Positions 43,521 to 53,003 of a DNA stretch of 64,000 bases are shown here, piece after piece. A model generated the notes under the pieces. That model did not search any database. It had not been told where the DNA came from and saw only the letters and a list, made by a program, of their open reading frames with translations. Numbering within the stretch: position 1 is the first letter of the stretch; every line of letters starts with the position of its first letter. Position numbers and translations under genes: made by a program. The stretch is from assembly GCF_963517015.1 (NCBI RefSeq), contig NZ_CAUQDV010000004.1, forward strand, positions 1-64,000, written 5' to 3'. Origin of the DNA: an uncultured Devosia sp. GTDB taxonomy: Bacteria > Pseudomonadota > Alphaproteobacteria > Rhizobiales > Devosiaceae.

Positions 43521-43970
43521 ATGGATCAGTCCACTCTCGAAGAGGCTGAGGTCATGGATATCGTCAACCTGCTCACCCTCATGGGCGCCGAGCATGGATT
43601 GCCGCGGGTTGCGGCCCGGATCTTGTCCTATCTCATGCTGACCGGCCGGCCGGTTGGCCGTTCGGATATCCGTCAGCGATTGCAGATCAGTCACGCCGGC
43701 CTCAGTGCCAACACGCGTCTCCTTGTGGACGCCGGATTGATTCGGCGTACGGTATTGCAGGGAACTCTTGCCGATGGCTTCGAGGTGCCACCGGATGCCT
43801 GGCAGGTCCAGCTTGAGCGCAATATTGCCAGGCTCGGTCGCAAGCAGCGCGATATCGACAGCATTCTCGAACGCACCACGTCTGCGCCCTTGCGTGCCCT
43901 AGATGCTGCGCTCAAGGCCGAGATCGAAACGAAGCGGCGCATGTTGGGGGAGCTTGCGCCAAGGGCCTGA
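43521..43970 (+). CDS. GbsR/MarR-like transcriptional regulator
   Basis: 149 residues. An HTH-like stretch (RVAARILSYLMLTGRPVGRSDIRQRLQISHAGLSANTRLLVDAGLIRRT) matches the GbsR/MarR pattern, followed by a helical C-terminus. Family members respond to small solutes or drugs. A GGACAGAAG ribosome site precedes the ATG. The 195 bases upstream hold no supported gene. It is the third regulator in the efflux region; its target is unknown. Confidence 0.78.
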   Translation: MDQSTLEEAEVMDIVNLLTLMGAEHGLPRVAARILSYLMLTGRPVGRSDIRQRLQISHAGLSANTRLLVDAGLIRRTVLQGTLADGFEVPPDAWQVQLERNIARLGRKQRDIDSILERTTSAPLRALDAALKAEIETKRRMLGELAPRA

Positions 43971-44016
43971 TCAAGCCTGCCAGGCAGCTTGGGCGGGTAA
44001 CAGCTCGCAGAGCATT

Positions 44017-44038
44017 GGGAGCGCCCGTGGGCGCCCCC
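44017..44038. terminator. Hairpin between convergent regulator and ABC operon
   Basis: GGGAGCGCCC and GGGCGCCCCC form a stem with one mismatch and a 2-base loop between the two convergent gene ends. No T-run is present. Confidence 0.4.
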
Positions 44039-44054
44039 GTCCTGTTGGGCAGGA

Positions 44055-45185
44055 CTACTCGGTGCCACCCCAGGCGTTAGGGTAGGTCGGCATGTCTTCG
44101 CAGCCGCACATGGCGTAATGCAGCGGCGGCATTTTCTCGTTGATATACTGGTCCAGGACATCCTGGGTGATGGCCGGCTGCGGCAGCACCCATTCGGGGC
44201 CGGGAACCTGTTCGCCCTTGAGCGTCTGGACGGCGGCGATGATCGCCGTGCGCCACTGGTAGGACGGATAGGTCGGGGCAATGCCCTTGAAGTCCAGGTC
44301 ACGCCATTTCTGGAGATAGTCCTGCTGGTCTTCGCCAGTGACGACCGGGATATCGACACCCTGGTCTTCGAAGGCTTCGACGGCCGCGACCGCTGTGGCG
44401 CCGGCATCCATCCAAACCGCATCGATCGTGCCGCGCTGCAGATAGTCTTCGACGATGGACTTGGTCTTGGCATTGTCGCCATCGGTGAATTCTTCACCGA
44501 GGACCTCTAGGCCTGCTTCCTTGAACATGTTGCGGGCGCCCGAGGCACGGGTTTCTAGCACGTCGACGCCGGGCAGGATGCGCAGCATCAGCACTTTGCC
44601 GCCTGCCGGGACATTGGCGATGATATGCTCGGCGGCCTGAATGCCGAAACCGTAGCCGCCGACCGGATGCACGAAAGTCACGGGGCAGTCGGTGGTGACG
44701 CCACGGTCAAAGACAATGACCGGCAGACCAGCAGCGCAAGCCTTTTCGACGGCAGGCGTCAGGGCGGCGGTGGAGTTGGGCGAGACGATCAGTGCATCGC
44801 AATTGCCGCCGGCCAGCAGGTCATCGATATCGGCGATCTGCTTGTCGTCGGAGCCTTCGGCATCGACATGGGTGAAGGTGCCGATTTCGGGGTGAAGCTT
44901 CACCTCCTCGGTCATGTTGGTATAGCCCACCACGCGCCAGGGATTGTTGACGCCCGCATTGGAGAAGCAGACGGTCCAGGGCGCCTCCTTCTTGAACGCG
45001 GCGGTATCCACCATAGCGTCGCCGGCATACTGCAGATACATCTGATCGGCGGGACCATTGAATGTTGCCGTCAGCTGTTCCCGCTGCTTGGCGAATTCTT
45101 CCGGGTCGTCGAAATTAGGGGCTTGGGAAAAGGCGGCCCCGGTCAGCATGCCGAACACGGTTGCTGCCATTAAAACTGTCTTCAC
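44055..45185 (-). CDS. Sugar ABC transporter substrate-binding protein, RbsB-like
   Basis: 376 residues from a GTG at 45185 that has GGGAGG upstream; the frame extends to 45254 without support. A signal peptide (cleavage near AFSQA) is followed by a Peripla_BP fold with TVCFSNAGVNNPWRVVGY, DALIVSPNSTAAL, IVFDRGV, GIQAAEHI and VWMDAGATAVAA. It is longer than usual RbsB proteins and ends in an unusual cysteine-rich tail (YAMCGCEDM). It is the last gene of the minus-strand operon, 65 bases after the permease. Confidence 0.85.
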   Translation of the reverse strand: MKTVLMAATVFGMLTGAAFSQAPNFDDPEEFAKQREQLTATFNGPADQMYLQYAGDAMVDTAAFKKEAPWTVCFSNAGVNNPWRVVGYTNMTEEVKLHPEIGTFTHVDAEGSDDKQIADIDDLLAGGNCDALIVSPNSTAALTPAVEKACAAGLPVIVFDRGVTTDCPVTFVHPVGGYGFGIQAAEHIIANVPAGGKVLMLRILPGVDVLETRASGARNMFKEAGLEVLGEEFTDGDNAKTKSIVEDYLQRGTIDAVWMDAGATAVAAVEAFEDQGVDIPVVTGEDQQDYLQKWRDLDFKGIAPTYPSYQWRTAIIAAVQTLKGEQVPGPEWVLPQPAITQDVLDQYINEKMPPLHYAMCGCEDMPTYPNAWGGTE

Positions 45186-45250
45186 GTCGTCCTCCCTCGT
45201 GAGATTTCTCACTTTTGCTTGTGGACGGCCCAAGGCCGTCCCGTCGTCAC

Positions 45251-46237
45251 TCATTGGCCCGCGCGCTTGCGTTGGTAGGTCGCAAGCGCCACGGCGCCGA
45301 TGAGGATGAGCCCCTGCACCACGAGCCGGACGGGCTGGGCCAGTCCGAGCAGGTTGAGCAGGGTGAAAATGGCTTCCAGCGCCAGGGCGCCGGCAATGGT
45401 GGCGGGCACCGAGCCGCGCCCGCCGAGCAATTGGGCGCCGCCGATGACGGCGGCAGTGATGGCCTGGAGCTCAAAGCCCGAGCCGATATCGACCGAGACG
45501 CCGGCCCTGCCACCGAGGATGACGCCGGCCAGCACGGCGGTCAGTGCTGAAACCACGAAGGCCGAGATGCGGACCCGTTCGACCGGCACACCGGCCAGAC
45601 GCGCAGCCTGCGGATTGTCGCCGACGGCGTGCAGCATGCGGCCGAAATTGGTGCGATGCATGCCCCACCAGAGCAGGATGCCGAAGCCGACAAGACAGAT
45701 GACTGCGATGGGCAGCAGCGAAATCAGCGGCACATCGGCAATGTTGTATCGGCCGAAAAAGCGGAACGTGTCGGGCAGATAGCCGCGCGGGGCCCCGCCA
45801 GACCACATGAAGGCCACCCCATTGAGCGAAATCATCATGCCCAGGGTCGCGATCAGCGAGGGGACCTTGAGATAGCTTACGACGAGACCATTGATCAGCC
45901 CGACCACGGCGCCGATGCCCAGCATCAGCGGGATGATCCAATAGGTGGAATTGGGATCATTGCTCGCCAGCATGGACGAGCCGATGACGGTCAGCGTCAT
46001 GATGGAGCCGACGGAGAGATCGAAGCCGCCCGAGACGATGACATAGAGCGCGCCGGCCGACAAAATGGCCAAGGCCGCCACGCGCTTGAGGTAGTTCATA
46101 TAGCCGGTGGGTTCGCCAAAGGCCGGGTTCATCACCACAATGGCGATGATTAGCGCGGCGACGAGGACGTAGACGGGATTGATCCGGGGCAGCCGGCGAG
46201 GCGTGGCCGAAGCGTGAGGCAGGGATTGCGCGCTCAT
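45251..46237 (-). CDS. Sugar ABC transporter permease (RbsC-type, second)
   Basis: 328 residues with about eight to ten membrane segments, BPD_transp_2 family. VSGGFDLSVGSIMTLT and GFELQAITAAVIGGAQLLGGRGS are typical. It forms a heterodimer with the other permease. It starts inside the preceding gene's stop (four-base overlap), suggesting coupled translation. Confidence 0.9.
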   Translation of the reverse strand: MSAQSLPHASATPRRLPRINPVYVLVAALIIAIVVMNPAFGEPTGYMNYLKRVAALAILSAGALYVIVSGGFDLSVGSIMTLTVIGSSMLASNDPNSTYWIIPLMLGIGAVVGLINGLVVSYLKVPSLIATLGMMISLNGVAFMWSGGAPRGYLPDTFRFFGRYNIADVPLISLLPIAVICLVGFGILLWWGMHRTNFGRMLHAVGDNPQAARLAGVPVERVRISAFVVSALTAVLAGVILGGRAGVSVDIGSGFELQAITAAVIGGAQLLGGRGSVPATIAGALALEAIFTLLNLLGLAQPVRLVVQGLILIGAVALATYQRKRAGQ

Positions 46238-47214
46238 GCCACCAGCCTCCGCGAGCGAACGGCATAGAAGGCGACGGCCGCCACGATGATGATGCCGCGC
46301 AGCACCTGCTTCACGAAGGCATCGACCCCGGCCACGTTGAAGATGGAATCGATCAGCGAGAAGATGATGACGCCGGCCATGGTGCCCCAGATGCCGCCGC
46401 GTCCGCCCGCCAAGACGGTGCCGCCAATGACCACCACGGCGATGGATTCCAGATCATAGACGCCCTCGGCCCCGATCCAGGGCGCACCCGAGCGCAGGCG
46501 CGACGCGAGATAGATGCCCGCTATGGCCGCGCAGAGCGAGCAGATGACATGGGCGCCGATGACGACGCGGGCCGTCTTGATGCCGGCCAAGCGCGCCGCA
46601 TCCGTGTTGCCACCGACCGAATAGACATCGGAGCCGAACCGCGTGAAGCGCAGGATGAACCAGGCGCAGCCGGCCAGCACGAACATGAACACCAGCGAAA
46701 AGGGCACGATGCCCACTGCGCCATAGGCAAACACCTGGAACTCGACCGGCACATTGCCGGCGAAGTTATTGTAGTAATAGGAGAGCACGCCCTGGATGAT
46801 CAGCGACATGCCCAGCGTCGCGATCAGCGGATTGACCTCCAGCCGGCTGATGACCAGGCCATTGACCAGCCCGATGAGGGCGCCCAGCGCCAGCACGGCA
46901 AGCACCGCCGGCAGCATCATGGACGGGTCGCCATTCATCACCACCGAGGTGACGACGGCCGAGGCCGAGATGACGCTGGCGACGCTGAGATCGATCGAGC
47001 CGATCAGGATGGCAAAGGTCTGCCCGATAGCCGTGATGCCGAGCGTGATCGAGCGCCCGAGAATGGCGACGAGATTGTCGAGCGTCAGGAAGCGTGTCTG
47101 CCCCAGCATCAGGACCAGCGCCACATAAAGCGCGATGGCACTCAGCAGCAGGATTGCCGATGCATGGCGCTCGAAGCGGAAGCGTTTGGGGGCGGTGAAG
47201 GGCGCGTCGCTCAT
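46234..47214 (-). CDS. Sugar ABC transporter permease (RbsC-type, first)
   Basis: 326 residues, also BPD_transp_2. LIGSIDLSVASVISASAVVTS and GVYDLESIAVVVIGGTVLAGGRGG mark the family. It overlaps the ATPase gene before it and the second permease after it by four bases each. Two different permease genes rather than one homodimeric permease is typical of some pentose/rhamnose-type importers. Confidence 0.9.
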   Translation of the reverse strand: MSDAPFTAPKRFRFERHASAILLLSAIALYVALVLMLGQTRFLTLDNLVAILGRSITLGITAIGQTFAILIGSIDLSVASVISASAVVTSVVMNGDPSMMLPAVLAVLALGALIGLVNGLVISRLEVNPLIATLGMSLIIQGVLSYYYNNFAGNVPVEFQVFAYGAVGIVPFSLVFMFVLAGCAWFILRFTRFGSDVYSVGGNTDAARLAGIKTARVVIGAHVICSLCAAIAGIYLASRLRSGAPWIGAEGVYDLESIAVVVIGGTVLAGGRGGIWGTMAGVIIFSLIDSIFNVAGVDAFVKQVLRGIIIVAAVAFYAVRSRRLVA

Positions 47215-48722
47215 GCCGCCACCTCGGTCTCGCCGGTTGCCGCCAGCATGAGTTCGGCTTCGGTCGCCGAGCGACCGAAACTGCCCACGATGCGGCCTTC
47301 GCGCATGACGAGAATGCGATCCGAGACACCCACCACTTCGGGCAGGTCGGAGGACACCATCAGCACCGCCGTACCGGCGCGGGCAAGATCGCGCATCAGA
47401 TGGTAGATGCTGGCCTTGGCATCGACGTCGATACCGCGCGTGGGTTCGACGAAGATCAGCAGCTTCGGCTTCAGCGCCAGCCAGCGGGCAACAATGGCCT
47501 TTTGCTGATTGCCACCGGAAAGGAAGCGCATTTCCTGCTCATAGGAGGGCGCACGGACCTTCATCCGGTCGAGCAGCGCGTTCATGCCCGCGAGGTCGGT
47601 GAAGCGATTGGCCTTATGACCGCCCAGCGGGCCGGCAAAGCTGCGGGACGTCAGCATGCCATTGTCGCGCACAGACTGCATCAGCACCAGCGCCTCTGCC
47701 TTGCGATCGCCGGGCAGCATGCCGATGCCCGCTCTGATGGCGTCGCGCGGACTGGTGAGGGCGACGGTCGTGCCATCGAGCGTCATGGCCCCACGGGTGA
47801 AGGGCGCAGCGCCGAAGATCGCCATGGCCAGCGGTGTGCGGCCGGCGCCCTGCAGACCCGCCAGGCCGACGATCTCGCCGGCGCGCAGCTCGAGGTCGAT
47901 GTCGCGCAGCGCATGATTGCCGCCGCCCGAGACGGTCAAAACGGTTGGGCCGATGTCCTGCGGGCGCGCCGGTTCGGGGTAGAACTCGGAGATGTCGCGG
48001 CCCACCATGGCGCGAACCACGGCATCGGGCGCCGGAACATGATCGAAGCTGGCGGCAACCTCGCCATCCTTGATGACGGTGACGCGGTTGGCGAGGCGGG
48101 TGACCTCGCGCATGCGGTGGGTAATGTAGATGATGGCCGTGCCCGCGGCGCGCAACTGATCGACAAGGGCGAACAGCACTTCGCATTCGGCTTCGTTGAG
48201 GGCGGCCGTCGGCTCGTCCATGACGATGACCTTGGCATTGAGCGAAATCGCCTTGGCAATCTCGACCATCTGCTGGCTGGCGACATCGAGGTCGGCCACC
48301 AGCGTATCGGGCTCGATGCGGTGGCGGATGCCGAACAGGCCCAGCACACGACGGGTTTCGGCCTCCATCGCCTTGCTGTCGATCAGTCCCAGCTTGAGCG
48401 GCTCCCGCCCGAGAAAGAGATTCTGCGCCACCGTGCGCTCGGGCAGCAGCGAGAACTCCTGATAGATGACCGAAATCCCGGCCAGCAGCGCGTCCTGCGG
48501 ATGGCGAAAATGTTGGGTGGCGCCGTCAATCAGCACCTCGCCGCCATCGGGGCGATAGACGCCGGACAGGATCTTGATCAGCGTCGATTTACCCGCGCCG
48601 TTCTCGCCGCACAGCGCATGCACCTCGCCCTTGTGGCAGGTGAAGGACACGTCATGCAGCGCCCTGACCGCCGGGAAGGATTTGCCGATGCCGCGCATCT
48701 CGATGACGGGAGGCTCGCTCAT
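47211..48722 (-). CDS. Sugar ABC transporter ATPase, double-domain (RbsA-type)
   Basis: 503 residues with two ATPase halves. The first has Walker A CGENGAGKST, the expected Walker B VIVMDEPTAAL and IYITHRM. The second half has a degenerate Walker A (AGLQGAGRT), FLSGGNQQK and LIFVEPTRGID, the usual asymmetry of RbsA-like proteins. Its start overlaps the isomerase stop by four bases. Confidence 0.92.
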   Translation of the reverse strand: MSEPPVIEMRGIGKSFPAVRALHDVSFTCHKGEVHALCGENGAGKSTLIKILSGVYRPDGGEVLIDGATQHFRHPQDALLAGISVIYQEFSLLPERTVAQNLFLGREPLKLGLIDSKAMEAETRRVLGLFGIRHRIEPDTLVADLDVASQQMVEIAKAISLNAKVIVMDEPTAALNEAECEVLFALVDQLRAAGTAIIYITHRMREVTRLANRVTVIKDGEVAASFDHVPAPDAVVRAMVGRDISEFYPEPARPQDIGPTVLTVSGGGNHALRDIDLELRAGEIVGLAGLQGAGRTPLAMAIFGAAPFTRGAMTLDGTTVALTSPRDAIRAGIGMLPGDRKAEALVLMQSVRDNGMLTSRSFAGPLGGHKANRFTDLAGMNALLDRMKVRAPSYEQEMRFLSGGNQQKAIVARWLALKPKLLIFVEPTRGIDVDAKASIYHLMRDLARAGTAVLMVSSDLPEVVGVSDRILVMREGRIVGSFGRSATEAELMLAATGETEVAA

Positions 48723-49585
48723 GCCGCAATGTCCCTCCCTGCCGCGTCCCAGGTGCTTCGGATGAAGCGCGCGCTTTCCGAGAACAGTGTTTCGTAGTCG
48801 GGAAACAGCGGCCGCCAGACGCGGGTAGCGGCGGCGATCGCGGGCAGGCCCGCGCCAAAGGCCTCCAGCGTCACCCAGCCATCATAACCGGAACGGCGAA
48901 CAGCCTGGAGAATGGAGAGGAAGTCGATATGGCCGCGTCCGGGAATGCCGCGGTCGTTCTCGGAAATATGGACAATCCCCACATGGGGCGCGACCACCTC
49001 ATAGGCCCGCACTTGGTCGCGATCCTCGATATTGGCATGGAAGGTGTCATACATGATGCGGCAGGCGGGATGGTCGACCCGTCGCGCATAGTCGCGGCAC
49101 TGCGTGGTGGTGTTGAGGAAATAGGTCTCGAAGCGGTTGAGATGTTCGAGGCTGAGATAGATGCCATTGGCGGCGGCACGGGTCGCGAGGTCATGATGGA
49201 CCGCGGCGCCATGGGAGAGTTCGCTTTCACTCGGCCCCGAGCCGGTGAAATGCCCGATCGGCGCATGGATCGGCCCGCCCACGCTCTGGGCGCCAAGGGC
49301 AATGGCGCAATCCAGCGCCCAGTCCAGATGCGCTCTGCCACGGGCACGTGTCGCCGCATCCGATGAGATCGGGCTCATCTCTGGGCTGGGCACAATGGAA
49401 GTCGTGCAGCGTTCCAGCCCCATGGCGTCAAGCTGTTTGCCCAGCCACGCATAATGGGCCGGATCGCCGGACAGCACCGGCACCTCGACGCCGTCATAGC
49501 CCTCGGCCTTGATCTGCGCGATTGCGGGCAGATGCGCCTCGGTCACGAAATCGGTCAAGCACAGCAGATTGATGCCGAGCTTCAT
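48719..49585 (-). CDS. Sugar isomerase/epimerase (AP-endonuclease-like TIM barrel)
   Basis: 288 residues of the xylose isomerase-like TIM-barrel family that includes D-tagatose/D-psicose 3-epimerases. Metal-site segments are visible: LEHLNRFETYF (Glu), YDTFHANIED (Asp and His) and VHISENDRGIPGRGHID (His and metal-contact region), then LEAFG. It is the first gene of the operon and probably converts the imported sugar. The start has GGGGGAAGG upstream. Confidence 0.88.
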   Translation of the reverse strand: MKLGINLLCLTDFVTEAHLPAIAQIKAEGYDGVEVPVLSGDPAHYAWLGKQLDAMGLERCTTSIVPSPEMSPISSDAATRARGRAHLDWALDCAIALGAQSVGGPIHAPIGHFTGSGPSESELSHGAAVHHDLATRAAANGIYLSLEHLNRFETYFLNTTTQCRDYARRVDHPACRIMYDTFHANIEDRDQVRAYEVVAPHVGIVHISENDRGIPGRGHIDFLSILQAVRRSGYDGWVTLEAFGAGLPAIAAATRVWRPLFPDYETLFSESARFIRSTWDAAGRDIAA

Positions 49586-49883
49586 GCCTTCCCCCTATGC
49601 CGGTGCTGCCGATCGGCGTTTATTTCGTTTGAGGCACGTACAACAAATGCTGTCGCCCGCCCTGTCAGCGAAATTCAAACGCCACGATCGACCGGTTCCG
49701 GCCAATACTCCTCCACAACCCGAACCGTCGAAGCGGCAGACTTAGTGACTGCTCTGATTGACTTCCGGGCATTCGACTCTCTAGCTTGGTGGCGAGGAGA
49801 CGAACGCGACGATCATTGCGCAAGCAGGCAAGGCGCGCGTTCGAATATTCACACTGGTAGAATTTGCACATGGAGGGGAGACC
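49586..49883. promoter_or_regulatory. Divergent control region between the epimerase operon and the AraC gene
   Basis: 298 bases without a gene. A possible plus-strand promoter for the regulator is TTGACT (49758-49763), 17 bases, CTAGCT (49781-49786). No minus-strand promoter was clear. AraC binding sites, often direct repeats, are to be expected here but none stood out. Confidence 0.4.
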
Positions 49884-50900
49884 ATGAACGCAGAAGCCCG
49901 CCTGCACGCCCTGGCGCGTCCGGCCGTTTTCACCGAGCCCGGTGCGCTGATGTATGCCGGCAATTGCGCCGACCTCTATGCCGCTTCGCTCGAAGGCAAG
50001 GTTACGCTCAATGCCTGGACGCGGCGCAAATATCCGGGCAAGCCGCTGGGCGATGCATTGCCCCAGGTGCTGTCCGTGGGCGGCTGGGACGCTGCGCGCT
50101 CGCAGGATTGGGGCCTCAAGGAACATTGCAACGAGGGCGTCAAGATCGCCTATTTGGCCCGTGGCTCCATGGTGCTCAAGGTCGACGGCCATCGCCACGA
50201 GGTGAGCGAAGGCCAGATGTTCGTCGTCCGGCCCTGGCAGTTGCACCAGTTCGGCGATCCCAATGTTGCGGCCAGCCAGATCATCTGGGTGCTGTTCGAT
50301 GTCGGCGTGCGGCGGCCGCATGAGGACTGGATCTGGCCCGACTGGATGGCCTGGTCCGGTCGCGATACCGGCCGGCTCACGCAACTCCTGTCTCGCAACG
50401 AACAGCATGTGCTGACCGCCAGCCGCGACGTCGCGCGCAGTTTCCACGACATTGCCGAGATCGTCGCCGGGCACGAGGTTGCCGCCAATGAAACCCGGCT
50501 ACGCCTGCATATCTCGCTGATGCTGCTGCAGTTCATGCAGCAGTTGGAGCGCCAGGCGCCGGCGCTGGACGAAGCCTTGGCCAGTTCCAAGCGCACGGTC
50601 CAGATCTTCCTCGATCGGCTGCCCCACGCGCTGGACGAAAACTGGACCCTGGAAAACATGGCGGCCGAATGCCGGCTGTCACGCACCCAGTTTTCCCAGC
50701 ATTGCCAGGCCCTGACCAATATGACGCCCGTGCGCTATCTGCAGATGGTGCGCCTTGAGGCGGCCAAGAAATGGCTGGGCGAGCGGGCCAGTGCCACGGT
50801 GACCGAGATCGCGCTCGAATGCGGTTTCTCGTCGAGCCAGTATTTTGCCACCTGCTACAAGCGCCGCTTCGGCCTGTCGCCCCAGCAGGCCCGACTGTAG
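49884..50900 (+). CDS. AraC family transcriptional regulator
   Basis: 338 residues. An N-terminal cupin-like ligand domain (MVLKVDGHRHEVSEGQMFVVRPWQLHQF) precedes two C-terminal helix-turn-helix motifs (WTLENMAAECRLSRTQFSQHCQALTNMTPVRYLQ; VTEIALECGFSSSQYFATCYKRRFGLSPQQ). GGAGGGGAG lies before the ATG. It is divergent from the sugar operon and very probably activates it on binding the sugar. Confidence 0.9.
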   Translation: MNAEARLHALARPAVFTEPGALMYAGNCADLYAASLEGKVTLNAWTRRKYPGKPLGDALPQVLSVGGWDAARSQDWGLKEHCNEGVKIAYLARGSMVLKVDGHRHEVSEGQMFVVRPWQLHQFGDPNVAASQIIWVLFDVGVRRPHEDWIWPDWMAWSGRDTGRLTQLLSRNEQHVLTASRDVARSFHDIAEIVAGHEVAANETRLRLHISLMLLQFMQQLERQAPALDEALASSKRTVQIFLDRLPHALDENWTLENMAAECRLSRTQFSQHCQALTNMTPVRYLQMVRLEAAKKWLGERASATVTEIALECGFSSSQYFATCYKRRFGLSPQQARL

Positions 50901-50922
50901 AGCAGCAGTGGCACGAGCAAAA

Positions 50923-50953
50923 AAGACCGCCGCGGTGGTGCCGCGACGGTCTT
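50923..50953 (-). terminator. Rho-independent terminator of the tct operon
   Basis: AAGACCGCCGCGG and CCGCGACGGTCTT pair with one mismatch around TGGTG; on the minus strand the stem is followed by TTTTT. It lies downstream of tctA. Confidence 0.83.
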
Positions 50954-50975
50954 GATAGGACGTTGGCAAAAGAGC

Positions 50976-52478
50976 CTATTCCTCTTGGAACACTTCCTCG
51001 CGCTTCTTGCGGATCGCGGGCAGCAGCAGCGTTGCCAGCAGCACGACGGCGACGAGGATAAGCCCTGCGCTGATCGGACGTGTCAGGAAGACGCTGAAAT
51101 CGCCCTTTGCGAACAGCAGCGCACGGCGCAGATACTCTTCCATCATCGGGCCGAGAATGAAGGCCAGCAGCAGCGGCGCCGGCTCGGCATCGAGCTTGCG
51201 CACGGCATAGCCCGCGATACCGAAGATCGCCATGCCGAACACGTCGAAGGTCGTGTTGTTGACGCTGAACACGCCGATGGCACAGAAGATGATGATGATC
51301 GGATAGAGGTAGTGGTAGGGGATGGATATCATCTTCACCCACAGCCCGATCAGCGGCAGGTTGAGCACCAGCAGCATCAGGTTGCCGGCCCACATCGAAA
51401 CGATCAGGCCCCAGAACAGCGCCGGCTGGCTGGTCATCACTGACGGGCCGGGCTGGATGCCCTGGATGATCATCGCGCCGATCATCAGCGCCATCACCGA
51501 GTTGGACGGCAGGCCCAGCGTCAGCATGGGAATGAAGGAGGTCTGCGCGCCGGCATTATTGGCCGACTCCGGCCCGGCCACGCCCTCGATGGCGCCCTGG
51601 CCGAAGTCCTGCGGACGCTTGGACAGGCGCTTTTCCAGTGAATAGGAACCAAACGAAGCCAGCGCCGCGCCGCCGCCCGGCAGCACGCCGAGCACCGAAC
51701 CCAGCGCCGTGCCACGGAAGATGGGACCGATGATACGCTTCCAGTCGTCGCGCGTCGGCAGCAGACCGGTGACCTTCTTGGTCATCACGCTGCGATCTTC
51801 CGAGCCCGACAGGTTGGCAATGATCTCGCCGATGCCGAACACGCCCATGGCCAGCACGACGAAGTCGAGCCCGTCGGACAGCAACGGCATGCCGAACGTA
51901 TAGCGCGACACGCCCGAGTTGACGTCCGTGCCCACCATGCCGAGCAACAGACCCACCAGGATCATGCCTAGCGCATGCAGCAGCGCGCCCGAGGCCATCA
52001 CGATCGAGGCGATCAGGCCCAGCACCATCAGCGCGAAATACTCCGCCGGCCCGAATTGCAGCGCAACAGCGGCCAGCAACGGCGCAAAGACGGCGATCAG
52101 CAGCGTGGCAATCGTGCCCGCAATGAACGAGCCGATGGCGGCAGTCGAAAGAGCCCGTCCAGCCTGGCCCTTGCGGGCCATCTGGTAGCCATCGATGGCG
52201 GTGACGACCGATGACGGTTCACCCGGCAGGTTGACGAGGATAGCCGTGGTCGAGCCGCCATACTGGGCGCCGTAGTAGATGCCGGCCAGCATGATCAGCG
52301 CCGATTCCGGCGGCAGGCCGAAGGTGATCGGCAGCAGCATGGCAATGGTCGCCACCGGGCCAAGGCCCGGCAGCACGCCGATGGCGGTGCCCAGAATGGT
52401 GCCGACAAGGCAGTACAGCAGATTGGCCGGGGTGAAGGAGACCGACAGGCCCAGCATCAGGTTGGAAAAAATGTCCAT
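50976..52478 (-). CDS. tctA: Tripartite tricarboxylate transporter, large permease TctA
   Basis: 500 residues with about 12 membrane segments. Family markers: GLGPVATIAMLLPITFGLPPESALIMLAGIYYGAQYGGSTTAILVNLPGEPSSVVTAIDGYQMA, and GSVLGVLPGGGAALASF. TctA and TctB form the membrane unit that takes the ligand from TctC and imports it with sodium or protons. It follows tctB by 12 bases. Confidence 0.94.
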   Translation of the reverse strand: MDIFSNLMLGLSVSFTPANLLYCLVGTILGTAIGVLPGLGPVATIAMLLPITFGLPPESALIMLAGIYYGAQYGGSTTAILVNLPGEPSSVVTAIDGYQMARKGQAGRALSTAAIGSFIAGTIATLLIAVFAPLLAAVALQFGPAEYFALMVLGLIASIVMASGALLHALGMILVGLLLGMVGTDVNSGVSRYTFGMPLLSDGLDFVVLAMGVFGIGEIIANLSGSEDRSVMTKKVTGLLPTRDDWKRIIGPIFRGTALGSVLGVLPGGGAALASFGSYSLEKRLSKRPQDFGQGAIEGVAGPESANNAGAQTSFIPMLTLGLPSNSVMALMIGAMIIQGIQPGPSVMTSQPALFWGLIVSMWAGNLMLLVLNLPLIGLWVKMISIPYHYLYPIIIIFCAIGVFSVNNTTFDVFGMAIFGIAGYAVRKLDAEPAPLLLAFILGPMMEEYLRRALLFAKGDFSVFLTRPISAGLILVAVVLLATLLLPAIRKKREEVFQEE

Positions 52479-52490
52479 AATCCGTGGCCC

Positions 52491-52964
52491 TTAAAAGCGC
52501 AGGCCGGCAAAGGCCGTGCCGAAGATGGAAATGGGCAGGCCGAGGCCGGTGACGAAGACCAGGGCGCAGGCCACGGCAAAGGCGACGAGGCCCAGCAGAG
52601 CCTTCCAGTCGAGCTTGAAGCGATCGCTGGCAAAGGCCGCGATCAGGCCGCTGGCCACGATGGCGACGATGAGGCCGGCAGGCTTCAGCAACAGGCCGAA
52701 TGCGACGACTGACGCCGTGATCAGCGCCATGCCTTTCCACTCGATCGTGCCGATTTGCGCCCCTTCCACGGCGAGGCCGCGCCAGATGGCGACGAGACCG
52801 AAGACGACCAGCAGCGCTGCGATGACCAGGGGAAAAAAGCCTGCGCCCATGCGGGCGGGCGTGCCGAAAGGATAGGTCTGCCCAAACCACAGCCCGGCTG
52901 CGCCGAGCCCCAGGTAGAGCAGGCCGATATAGAAATCCTTCTCGCTGCGAATTCTGATCGCCAT
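52491..52964 (-). CDS. tctB: Tripartite tricarboxylate transporter, small permease TctB
   Basis: 157 residues, four membrane segments in the usual TctB pattern (LYLGLGAAGLWFGQTYPFGTPARMGAGFFPLVIAALLVVFG). GAGGAG lies nine bases before the ATG. Its gene is downstream of the GntR-like regulator on the same strand. Confidence 0.9.
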   Translation of the reverse strand: MAIRIRSEKDFYIGLLYLGLGAAGLWFGQTYPFGTPARMGAGFFPLVIAALLVVFGLVAIWRGLAVEGAQIGTIEWKGMALITASVVAFGLLLKPAGLIVAIVASGLIAAFASDRFKLDWKALLGLVAFAVACALVFVTGLGLPISIFGTAFAGLRF

Positions 52965-53003
52965 GCTGATAATCTCCTCGCAGCGGCGCTCTGCGCCGCA
53001 GCT

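Noticed and set aside
43348..43641. 97-residue plus-strand frame before the GbsR-like gene
   Set aside because: It overlaps the supported gene in another frame, lacks a ribosome site and resembles no family.
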